From NCBI GenBank assembly GCA_028822935.1, contig JAPKCM010000031.1, positions 1 to 54,251 on the forward strand: 54,251 nt of DNA, given 5' to 3'. The notes beneath the pieces are model-generated. The model saw only the letters and a list, made by a program, of their open reading frames with translations. It had not been told where the DNA came from and made no database searches. The translations under genes and the position numbers were made by a program. This document shows, in pieces, positions 44,911-53,346 of the stretch. Position 1 is the stretch's first letter. Each line of letters starts with the position of its first letter. Source of the stretch: Akkermansiaceae bacterium (GTDB taxonomy: Bacteria > Verrucomicrobiota > Verrucomicrobiia > Verrucomicrobiales > Akkermansiaceae).

Positions 44911-44995
44911 TTCGACAACTTCAAAGGAGGTGTCCAAGACCTTTCGATAAATCACCACTACAACGCTTACCCGTCTCACAAGGTCGCATGCCTCT

Positions 44996-45030
44996 TATAC
45001 CACTCGGTATTTCAAAAGAGACGGATGATG
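44996..45030 (+). repeat. Dispersed repeat family 2, diverged copy 3
   Basis: ATACCACTCGGTATTTCAAA followed by AGAGACGGATGA matches copies 1 and 2 at most positions, in the same orientation. It lies about 85 bases downstream of lepA. The change of AAGTAGTG to ACTCGGTA creates a short palindrome TACCACTCGGTA. Confidence 0.55.
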
Positions 45031-45105
45031 TTTCTAAATAGTTAGAAAATAGCGCGGCGCGTTGGAATCAAGAGCCGGGCGCTTTCTCTAAATCAGCTCC
45101 GTTTC

Positions 45106-45792
45106 TTAGTCCACCTCCACCCGCAGCCATACCTTGGAAAAATCCTGCTGCCGCACATCGGCCTTATACGCCCAAAAAGAGAAGTTTCGGCTGCCAAAAA
45201 TCTCCGGCGCTTCTTCAGTTTCCCTTTCATCCATCTCGTATTCAAAGAGTAAAAACATCTCGCTCTCTGCGGCCTGGATTTCTTCGAAGTTCGCCTCGTC
45301 TGCCCGATCAGGATCCTCTCCCATGATCTGCTCACGACATCTGAAGGCATACAACGCTCCATCAGCAGCCCCGGAATACCCCCCAATGTGCCCGCACGAA
45401 GCCCCTCCCTCGTCATCTTCGGGTCCCGATTCCAACTCCTCGATCAAATCATCCGATAATTCCACCTCTTCAAACAAGGGATGATCCGTAAAAGGGAGGG
45501 TCTCTCCTTCCTCAAAACTGAGAGGTCGGGCCTTAAAGACAAAGCCATCATTCAAATTTTCAGGTATCTCGGAAACAGCGGTGTCGCCCGCCGGGGTATC
45601 GGCGACCCATAAGACCTTCCAGCCTGCCGCCTCGGCGAGATCAGTCCCCCACGGTCCGTTTTTGAAATCGTAAAAGAAAAGGAGAACACCATCGCGTGGG
45701 AGCCAATTGTGAAGAGCCGGCAACTCCTCCAAATAAATGGCAGCGAGAAGACTCAAAGAATCGCCATCGAACTGAGGCCACTCAAATTTCAA
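45106..45792 (-). CDS. DUF1963 (YwqG-like) protein, probably N-terminally truncated
   Basis: This 228-residue reading frame is most of a DUF1963 protein, a family of cytoplasmic proteins of unknown function. Typical segments are LSLLAAIYLEELPALHNWLP, GVLLFFYDFKNGPWG, and the later CGHIGGYSG and MFLLFEYEMDE strands. The available start is a TTG; in-frame residues immediately upstream still look like the family (GGWPPEGL before the TTG), but a TAG lies just before them. The conserved N-terminal portion, normally several dozen residues ahead of the GGxPxLP motif, is absent. It could be a pseudogene or a shortened working gene. The neighbouring DUF2207 remnant favours decay. Confidence 0.62.
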   Translation of the reverse strand: MKFEWPQFDGDSLSLLAAIYLEELPALHNWLPRDGVLLFFYDFKNGPWGTDLAEAAGWKVLWVADTPAGDTAVSEIPENLNDGFVFKARPLSFEEGETLPFTDHPLFEEVELSDDLIEELESGPEDDEGGASCGHIGGYSGAADGALYAFRCREQIMGEDPDRADEANFEEIQAAESEMFLLFEYEMDERETEEAPEIFGSRNFSFWAYKADVRQQDFSKVWLRVEVD

Positions 45793-45973
45793 TCCCTCGG
45801 GAGGCCATCCCCCCTAGATGAGCGAAGCCCTCCCTGCACTTCCTTCATTCCAATGGCACCTTGCGCGTAGGAATTAAGTTGTTTGGGGACACTTCCAATT
45901 TTGAACATTCCAACTCTTAGTGAGTAGGTCTCCTCCCAACAAGACCTTAGAAATTTCTGGCTTCTGGAAACGG

Positions 45974-46246
45974 TCAGACGCTTAAGTCACCCCCCGATTT
46001 TCCAGGCGTCTTGAGGGTCTCATCAAACTTTTCACTCCATTTCTGCTCAACATCCAACGCGAGCGCATAGGGAAGAAATTCCTCAAAAGTCTCCGGCGTT
46101 TTCTCAGGAGGATTTTCAAAATTCAGCCGCTCCGCCTCGGCCACCTTGAGATACTCGCGGAAGCCTTCAATCTCATCCATAATCCGACGCCCCTTTTTCG
46201 AGGGCCGCTTCACCAGCCTGATAAAGGTGCAGATCGATGAAATCGT
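45974..46246 (-). pseudogene. C-terminal remnant of a DUF2207 membrane protein
   Basis: The minus-strand frame ends naturally at 45974 and encodes a tail typical of DUF2207 (YciQ-like) proteins: LVKRPSKKGRRIMDEIEGFR, then EYLKVAEAERLNF and PETFEEFLPYALALDVEQKW. Family members have several hundred residues before this; here an in-frame stop lies just upstream of ISSICTFIRLVKRP, so only about 90 residues remain. An ATG inside the remnant could in principle start a 79-residue product, but there is no sign that it is used. Confidence 0.6.
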
Positions 46247-46489
46247 GACGGCTTAAGAAAAGTAAAGTCTCCGGATGGGCCATCCTACCGGGAACTCAAC
46301 AAAGGGAACTGAGTCGCTGACGAATTGTTTAAAGGGTGACCGCAGCTCCATTTTAGGTTCAGCCCTTCTCGGAATAATGAGGCAATCGCATCTGTTTGAG
46401 AATTTGCCCTTTTGAGGTCTTCCTTTTTCGTGGTAGGGTCCAAACTCAGGCAATTGACCCCTACTAGCTCTGTTTTTCACACACACGCA

Positions 46490-49400
46490 ATGAAGACCTC
46501 ATTTTTATCCCAATCCCCGACCGCCCTCCTCAGCTGTCTCGGTTCCCTATTCCTCGCCACATCGTCTCTGGCCGAACAGGTGATCTTCACCGAGATCCAA
46601 TACAACGCCCCGGTTGGACAACCCGATTTCATCGAAATCACCAACAATACCGGTACTCCCTTCGATTTCGGCAACTGGTATTTCTCCAATGGAATCACCT
46701 TTACTTTCCCTGATTTCAACGCCGGGGACGCGGACGCCCACATTTTAAAGGCTTTTGAGCGCATTTTGGTTTCGGAAGTCGATGAAACCGCCCTCCGCAC
46801 AGCTTACCCCAATATTCCAGCAGAAGTGCGGGTTTATGGCCCATACACCAACTCGCTCAGTAATTCAGGAGAGACTCTTTCCTTGAGCGACAAGAACGGA
46901 ATCGTGATGACGACCGTCGACTACAACGATGGCGGAAAGTGGCCTGCGGCACCAGACGGCACCGGCCACACGCTGACCCGCATCAATCCAAACCTCACGA
47001 ACGCTGAATGGCGCAACTGGATGAGCAGCGCAGCGCCTGGGGGCACACCGGGCAGGCCTTCTGCCAGCGAAGACGACCTGCCGACCACCACCACGCAGAT
47101 CTTCCAGACTACCTCGGTCTGGAAATACGATCAAAACGTGGCCAACGCCGACCGCGGCACTACCTGGCGTGAGCCTGATTTTGATGATAGTGGCTGGCTT
47201 GAAGGCCCAGGTCCTTTCGGTAGAAATTCTGGTGACCCATTTGCTACGCCATGGACTACCGGTGGACGGACCACCTACTACTTGCGCCAGGATTTCCAAT
47301 TCAACAATGCCTTTTCCAGCGCTGCCATCAACATTGATTCCCACGTCGACGACGGCCTCGTCGTCTACCTCAACGGCCAGGAAATCACCCGCTTCAACAT
47401 GCCAAACGGTGAGATCACCTATAATACCACGGCGAGCAGCGGCCGCGAATGGGACGATCTGGCCGAAATCGCCTCCGGCATTGACATCAGTGCCGCCCTC
47501 CTGACAGGGATGAATGTCCTCGCCGTCGAGGTCCACAACTCGGCCGCCGGTAGCTCGGACATCGCTTTCGGTGCGAATATCAGCATCACCGCGGCCGCGC
47601 CCCCCTCCGGCGCCCTGCCAAATCTCATCATCAGTGAAGTCCACTTCGGAATAGACGGAAATATCGATTGGATCGAACTCCATGCTCCCGGAAATTCTCC
47701 CATCTCTGCAGCAGGCTTAAAACTCTCACCCAACCGCACCCTCACTGACACGGTTGATCTTACCGGAAACATTCCCGCCGGAGGCTATCTCAGCTTCCCT
47801 GTCACTTTGCCCATTGATGAAAATGGAGACATCGACCTCTTCCTCATTCAAGGCAGCACTGTCATCGATGCCACTCGCTTGGACCGCGACCGCGGCGAGG
47901 AAGGGTTCCAGTCTTATCCGGTGGGCCGGGAATGGTTTGGAGGAATGGGGCACACCCGCGACGCTCCCAACGATCCTGCCTCACGACAAACCAATATCGT
48001 CATCAATGAAATCATGTATGACGCCCCCTCCGATCAAGGAACCGGCGAGTATATCGAACTCTACAACAGAGGCAGCGAAACCGTCGATCTGAGCGGCTGG
48101 AAAATCTCGAAAGGAGTCAAATTTGACTTCCCCGCCGGGACTTCTTTAGTCGCAGGCGCCTATCTCGTCATCGCCGCCGATGCTCAATATCTCGTCGATG
48201 GTCACGGCACTCTTCCTGTGATTGGTAACTGGAGTGGTTCTCTCCGCGACCGGGGCGAACTCCTCCGCATCGTGGATGCGAATGGCAACCTCGTCGACGA
48301 GGTGGATTACATGCCCGAGGGCGACTGGCCCAATTTCGCCGATGGCGACGGCAGCAGCATGGAGCTCCGCCACCCTGACATGGACAACAATATCTCCACC
48401 GCCTGGGGCGATAGTGAGGAAAGTCAAAAATCCACGATGCAGTCCTTCAGCTACACCGCTGAATTCCTCCGCTCAACATGGCTCCCCCTCAGCGCGGGTC
48501 AGGAACTTCAGAGCCACTTGGTCGGTGACTCTCACGTCATCCTTGAAAACGTCTCCGTGAAAAAAGACGGCGTCGGCTCCAATCTTGTTCAAAATGGAGG
48601 AAACATGTCCTCTGATGAAAAAAGCAGCGGTGGCTGGGTCTGCCAAGGCACCCACTGGGCCAGCTTTTTCAACAATGGCCAACTGAACCTCGTTGCCGAT
48701 GGCCACGGAGATAATAAGGCCAACCGTGCCGAGGTCGATATGACCGCTCCCATCGTGGGCAATAGCTACACCCTGACCTTCGATGCCCGCTGGGTCAGCG
48801 GCAAATCGCGTATCATTTTCCAAACCCTCGATCATGGATTTGGCACAAGCTTCCTCATTCCAATTCCAGCGAATCTGGGAACCCCGGGAGCAGCCAACTC
48901 GGTCTCCTTGGCTAGCGCCGCTCCCACTGTCACCGGCGTCATCCACAGCCCCGCCGTTCCGGGCACCGCCACTCCAGTCACCGTGAGTGCGCGCATTGAC
49001 TCCGCCGACACCCTGACTTCCGCGGAGCTTGTCTACCGCATCTCCAACGACAACGGCAATGGCACTTGGGTCCGCAGCACCCTGTCAAACGACGGATCAG
49101 GCCTCTTCAGCACCACCGTCAGCAACTTCACCAACCAAGGAGACATCATCCAATTCTACGTGGAAGCGAAGTCTGGATCGACCACCACCTTCCAGCCCCG
49201 CTACGGTCCGGACCGTCCTGCGATGTGGATTGTCGACGGACGCGACATGCCCGACCAACTCCTCCGTGAGCGCTTCATTGTCTCGGACTACGACCGACGT
49301 GCTCTCAACACCAACACCGGTGGAGGCGCTGCCTTTGATTACAAATTCCCGCGTATGTCGAACCACTTCTTCAATGCCACCTTCATCGCAAACGAGAGCG

Positions 49401-52400
49401 AAATTTTCTACAACGCAGAGATCCGCAAGAGCGGAAGCCCCTTCACCCGCTCCACCAACTCCGCGATCGACCACGGCAAATGGAAGCTCCCGGGTGATCG
49501 TCTTTTCCGCAATCGCCGCCGAAGTGTCATCGACGCCTCGGGAACATCACAGGGCAGTGGAACGCCACGCTACTACGATGACCGCATCGCTCGCTACTTC
49601 CTCTACCAGCTGGGTCATCCCATCAACGAAATGGAATTCGTTCACTCGGTCGTCAATGACGATGCCTTCAAGCTCCGCGAAAATCACGAGCCCATTTCCA
49701 ACGACTTCATGAATCGTAACTTCCCCGGAGGGAGCGATGGCACCCTCCTACGAATCGACGACGAATGGCGCTTCACCAGCGACAATGGAGATTCTCGCCA
49801 AAGCCGCAATGCCGACTGGTCCTACAAGGGCACCGACAATCCCACCGCTTATCAAAGCGAGTGGATCATGCGCTCCCGTGAATCAGATCACGACTTCAGC
49901 AACTTCATCGAATTCACCCGCGTGATCGCCAGCAGAGATCACGACGCAGAGACGCTAGACCGCATGGCCGACGCCAACATGATGGCCCTCAATGCCGTTG
50001 TGCGCGGATACGATGCCGACTGGGACACCCTCACCGTGAATCGCGGGAAGAACGCCTACATGTTCCGCCCGAAAGAAGGGAAAGGCTGGATGCTTCTCCA
50101 CTGGGACGGAGATCGCGTCTTCCAAAATATTGGCCAAGCCATCATCGGAGGCAGAACAGGAGTCAGCACCTACTTTAGGAAACCCCACGTCAAGCGGTTC
50201 ATGAATTACTACATGACCAAGCTTCTCAACGAGCACACCAAAGGCTCCGCCCGGACCCAGGCTTGGATGCAGGCCGAGTCCGATTCCGTTTCGGGCACCG
50301 GGGTCATCATGCCCATTTCCCACTACACGAACTGGTTCAACAACCGGGAAACCCTCGCTCGCAACTTCATCACCAACACCGTCGCGAACACCAACTTCGC
50401 CGTCACCACCAGCAATGCCGCCACCACGGATGATCTCTTCACCCTCGAAGGAACCGCCCCACCCACCATCTTCAAGGTGCGCGTGGTAGATGCTTCGGGC
50501 ACCTCCTTCACGTGGACCGACACCACCACCTGGAAGCTGACCAACATCCCGCTTGTGCAAGGATCCAACTCCCTCGCCGTCGAGGGACTCGATCACGATG
50601 GAAATATCGTAGAGCAACTCGCCTTCACCATCACCAAGAGCAACAACGCCGCACCAGTTCTCGTGATCAACGCCACCCCCAGGTCGCTCAATGTGAGCCT
50701 TGCTGAAACGCTCGATCTCGATGCCTCAAACAGCTTTGACCCCGAGGGCAATTTGCTCACCGTGACTTGGCAGGTGACTCCCGCCACAGGCGCGCAAGTG
50801 ACCGCCGGGGTAAATAGCGCCAGCATCTCCTTCAGCACCCCGGGCTTCTATCTCGTGACTGCCAGCACAACCGATAGCAACGCAAACACGAGCACCAAAA
50901 CCCTCGGCGTTTCCGCTTATCGCGCTGACCAATTTGCCACCTTTGGAAATCCCGAACTCGATCCAGTTTGGAGTCCCTTCAAAACGGACAAGCACGGCAA
51001 TTCTCCGAATAGCCCTTACTACTCGTTGCAGGATAACGAAGGTCGACTCACCATCCATATTCCGGTGAGCACAACTCCCCTCGGACTCCCCGCACTCACT
51101 CTTCCGCCCGCCGTTCAGTATATCGACTTCGGCGACGTGTGGAAATATGACGACTCCAACGACGAGCTGACGGGCATCTTCGCGCAACCCGCTTATGATG
51201 ACTCCCTATGGCAGTCCGGCCCCGGCTTCCTTGGCTTCGGTGAAACTATTCCCATAATAGACCCAGAAATTCCAGACCTGCAAACTAGTAACTTACGGAG
51301 AGATCGGAATGCCGGTCTCGTGACCTACTACTTCCGCACCGAATTCGAATTCACAGGTGATCCCATCGGAGCCCAACTCATAATCGATCACCTTGTCGAT
51401 GACGGCGTCCGCTATTATCTCAACGGTCAGGTAATCGGAAGCATCCGTCTTCCCGATGGCGTCATCGATTCAAACACCGAAGGCGTTAAGCTTCCCCTTG
51501 AAGATATCGTGGAAGAGGGAGTCCTCATCCTCGACGTTTCAAGCTCCCTCTTACAAGGCACCAATGTCTTCGCCGCCGAGGTCCATAACGAAAGCGACGG
51601 AAGCTCCGACCTTGTCTTCGGCGCCCGCGTTAAAATCGCCGCCAACCCGGTTGGAAACAACGAGATCAATCTCGATGACTCCCTCCACCCTTGGGTCCGA
51701 CGAGCTCTTCCCTCCGGCGATTGGACCCTCCAAACCGAAGTGAAGTTGGAAAAAGCCCAGTTCGGCGATTTTTACGCCGGACTCCTCGTCGAAGCGAACC
51801 AAGATGGAACTTCCTACCGCTACGGAGTGGGAATCGAAGATGGCACCAAGCTCGCGACCTTCAAAGTGAATCCTTCCGGAGTCTCAGAAACGATGGTCAG
51901 CGGCCCCGACCTCCTGAAAGACATCGCAACCCTTCGTCTCGTGAAGAAAGAAAATCTCCTCACCTTCTACTCGGTCGACAACGGAGCCCTCACTCAGATT
52001 CAGCAAATAACCCTGCCCGCCGGAACCACCTTCAGCAACGGAGGAGTCTTTGCCTCAACCGAAACCGAACAGTCCCTCGAAGCCAGCTTTGACTACGCCA
52101 TGCTCATCGAACCCAGCGTCGACTTCGTCGCCTGGATGCTCGAAAATGGCTTCTCCGATCAAGACGCCGAGTTCGGCAGCACTGGATTGAGCAACCTTCT
52201 CGCCTACGCCTTGGGAGCTGATCTCAGCATCGATGTGACTCCAAACGTGAGCTACAATGGAGGCGCACTCACCTTCAGTCACCGCCAGCGCCTTCCGTCC
52301 TCTGAACTGACCTACAGCGTCGAGAAATCAACCGACCTCATCACATGGGAAGCAGCCGGCGACCTCACTCCTCAGGGCAACCTCCAGCCAAACCCCGATG

Positions 52401-52486
52401 GCACCTTCACCGTGAATCTCCTAAGCAACATTGATCCCGAAGTAGCGCTTGAGACCTTCTATCGTCTAATCGTGACCCTTCCTTAG
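46490..52486 (+). CDS. Giant secreted lamin-tail/CotH-kinase protein B (1998 aa)
   Basis: This is a paralogue of protein A at 10280-16558. The ATG at 46490 gives a signal peptide (about 1-30; an upstream in-frame ATG is unlikely). Lamin-tail domains start near 31, 377 and 502. A jelly-roll-like domain with DDGLVVYLNGQEI lies at about 205-370. The Ig-like VTGVIHSPAVP segment is near 813. The CotH-kinase-like domain (about 960-1250) includes DADWDTLTVNRGKNAYMFR and LLHWDGDRVF near 1202. A PKD-like domain lies near 1400, and a second jelly-roll with DDGVRYYLNGQVIG near 1615, absent from A. The terminus has KSTDLITWEAAG and ends ETFYRLIVTLP. It lacks the thrombospondin-3 repeats and last lamin-tail domain of A. 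Protein phosphorylation outside the cell is possible but inferred. Confidence 0.88.
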   Translation: MKTSFLSQSPTALLSCLGSLFLATSSLAEQVIFTEIQYNAPVGQPDFIEITNNTGTPFDFGNWYFSNGITFTFPDFNAGDADAHILKAFERILVSEVDETALRTAYPNIPAEVRVYGPYTNSLSNSGETLSLSDKNGIVMTTVDYNDGGKWPAAPDGTGHTLTRINPNLTNAEWRNWMSSAAPGGTPGRPSASEDDLPTTTTQIFQTTSVWKYDQNVANADRGTTWREPDFDDSGWLEGPGPFGRNSGDPFATPWTTGGRTTYYLRQDFQFNNAFSSAAINIDSHVDDGLVVYLNGQEITRFNMPNGEITYNTTASSGREWDDLAEIASGIDISAALLTGMNVLAVEVHNSAAGSSDIAFGANISITAAAPPSGALPNLIISEVHFGIDGNIDWIELHAPGNSPISAAGLKLSPNRTLTDTVDLTGNIPAGGYLSFPVTLPIDENGDIDLFLIQGSTVIDATRLDRDRGEEGFQSYPVGREWFGGMGHTRDAPNDPASRQTNIVINEIMYDAPSDQGTGEYIELYNRGSETVDLSGWKISKGVKFDFPAGTSLVAGAYLVIAADAQYLVDGHGTLPVIGNWSGSLRDRGELLRIVDANGNLVDEVDYMPEGDWPNFADGDGSSMELRHPDMDNNISTAWGDSEESQKSTMQSFSYTAEFLRSTWLPLSAGQELQSHLVGDSHVILENVSVKKDGVGSNLVQNGGNMSSDEKSSGGWVCQGTHWASFFNNGQLNLVADGHGDNKANRAEVDMTAPIVGNSYTLTFDARWVSGKSRIIFQTLDHGFGTSFLIPIPANLGTPGAANSVSLASAAPTVTGVIHSPAVPGTATPVTVSARIDSADTLTSAELVYRISNDNGNGTWVRSTLSNDGSGLFSTTVSNFTNQGDIIQFYVEAKSGSTTTFQPRYGPDRPAMWIVDGRDMPDQLLRERFIVSDYDRRALNTNTGGGAAFDYKFPRMSNHFFNATFIANESEIFYNAEIRKSGSPFTRSTNSAIDHGKWKLPGDRLFRNRRRSVIDASGTSQGSGTPRYYDDRIARYFLYQLGHPINEMEFVHSVVNDDAFKLRENHEPISNDFMNRNFPGGSDGTLLRIDDEWRFTSDNGDSRQSRNADWSYKGTDNPTAYQSEWIMRSRESDHDFSNFIEFTRVIASRDHDAETLDRMADANMMALNAVVRGYDADWDTLTVNRGKNAYMFRPKEGKGWMLLHWDGDRVFQNIGQAIIGGRTGVSTYFRKPHVKRFMNYYMTKLLNEHTKGSARTQAWMQAESDSVSGTGVIMPISHYTNWFNNRETLARNFITNTVANTNFAVTTSNAATTDDLFTLEGTAPPTIFKVRVVDASGTSFTWTDTTTWKLTNIPLVQGSNSLAVEGLDHDGNIVEQLAFTITKSNNAAPVLVINATPRSLNVSLAETLDLDASNSFDPEGNLLTVTWQVTPATGAQVTAGVNSASISFSTPGFYLVTASTTDSNANTSTKTLGVSAYRADQFATFGNPELDPVWSPFKTDKHGNSPNSPYYSLQDNEGRLTIHIPVSTTPLGLPALTLPPAVQYIDFGDVWKYDDSNDELTGIFAQPAYDDSLWQSGPGFLGFGETIPIIDPEIPDLQTSNLRRDRNAGLVTYYFRTEFEFTGDPIGAQLIIDHLVDDGVRYYLNGQVIGSIRLPDGVIDSNTEGVKLPLEDIVEEGVLILDVSSSLLQGTNVFAAEVHNESDGSSDLVFGARVKIAANPVGNNEINLDDSLHPWVRRALPSGDWTLQTEVKLEKAQFGDFYAGLLVEANQDGTSYRYGVGIEDGTKLATFKVNPSGVSETMVSGPDLLKDIATLRLVKKENLLTFYSVDNGALTQIQQITLPAGTTFSNGGVFASTETEQSLEASFDYAMLIEPSVDFVAWMLENGFSDQDAEFGSTGLSNLLAYALGADLSIDVTPNVSYNGGALTFSHRQRLPSSELTYSVEKSTDLITWEAAGDLTPQGNLQPNPDGTFTVNLLSNIDPEVALETFYRLIVTLP

Positions 52487-52518
52487 CCAGGGAAGGGCCC
52501 ATCCGGGGAAGGTCGCGC

Positions 52519-53250
52519 TCAAATTTTCGTCGCCTGGCCGCGATAACTTTTAGGCGTCATCCCCGCGACTTTCCCAAACTGACGGGTGAAGGAACTTTGA
52601 TCGCTATACCCGCAGGAAAGGGCGATCTCACTGAGACTCTTGTCGCTTGATTCAAGCAGGTGACAAGCAGCCTCAATCCGACAGCGCGTGATGTATTGCT
52701 TGGTCGAAATACCAAAGAGCCCCTCGATGCGCTGACTGATCTGGTAAGTCGATAATCCGGTCGCTTCGGCGAGTTCACCAAGGCGCAAAGGCCCATCAAG
52801 ATGCGCCCGAATATAATTGAGGACCTTCGCCAGCGCCTCCAAATCCAGCGGACTCGATTTTGCGCCATCGACGTCTCTCGAAATTCCGGAGAGCCCGACA
52901 ATCTTACCTTCTTCATCTCGTAACGCACGCTTCCAGGTCAAGCACCATCCTTGCCGGCCATCAGGGTAAATGTGGAGCTCCAACTGACTACGAATCGCCG
53001 CTCCCCCTTCGAGGATCCTCCGGTCCTGCCCCTCAAATTCATCGCCCAGTGGGCTCGGAAAAACTTCTGCTGCTGTCTTGCCCAAAAGGTCACTTTTGAG
53101 CGTCTTGCCGCAGCGCCCTACCAAGGTCGTATTCACGAAATGGTAACGCGCGCCAGCATCTTTGACAAAGTAGGTCGTGTCAGGAATCTCATCGAATAGT
53201 TCGTCTCCGCCCAGGGGACGATTCAGCGACTCATTCAATTCACGCGGCAT
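52519..53250 (-). CDS. PAS-AraC family transcriptional regulator
   Basis: This 243-residue regulator has an N-terminal PAS domain (about 20-125; DELFDEIPDTTYFVKDAG and WKRALRDEEGKIVGLSGISR). The C-terminal AraC-type double helix-turn-helix lies at about 140-243, with LGELAEATGLSTYQISQRIE and the highly conserved LSEIALSCGYSDQSSFTRQF, then TPKSYR. The open frame extends 155 codons upstream, but that part overlaps the divergent DapA-family gene in antisense and looks like translated shadow, so MPRELNESLN at 53250 is the start. It is divergently arranged with the DapA-family gene, 96 bases apart, and most likely controls it. The signal sensed by the PAS domain is unknown. Confidence 0.9.
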   Translation of the reverse strand: MPRELNESLNRPLGGDELFDEIPDTTYFVKDAGARYHFVNTTLVGRCGKTLKSDLLGKTAAEVFPSPLGDEFEGQDRRILEGGAAIRSQLELHIYPDGRQGWCLTWKRALRDEEGKIVGLSGISRDVDGAKSSPLDLEALAKVLNYIRAHLDGPLRLGELAEATGLSTYQISQRIEGLFGISTKQYITRCRIEAACHLLESSDKSLSEIALSCGYSDQSSFTRQFGKVAGMTPKSYRGQATKI

Positions 53251-53346
53251 GGCTGGCACCAGCTCACGCCATTTTAGACGAAATAAAAAGGAAACACTCG
53301 TATTCCAGACAAGACGAGCGAACGCATTTTGTGCATTCTCTCCGCC
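53251..53346. promoter_or_regulatory. Divergent control region of regulator and DapA-family gene
   Basis: These 96 bases must contain both promoters and the likely AraC-type operator. An interrupted inverted repeat CTCGT...ACGAG (about 53298-53319) and a near-repeat GCATTTTGTGCATT (53324-53337) are candidate binding sites. Neither is long enough to be sure. Confidence 0.3.

Noticed and set aside
44923-44936. Perfect-looking Shine-Dalgarno sequence AAAGGAGGTG after lepA
   Set aside because: No start codon with a usable open frame follows within the right distance.
45841-45960. Segment with GTTTGGGGACACTTCCAATTT, reminiscent of flanks of small transposase genes
   Set aside because: No transposase frame, terminal inverted repeats or second copy could be found in the window.
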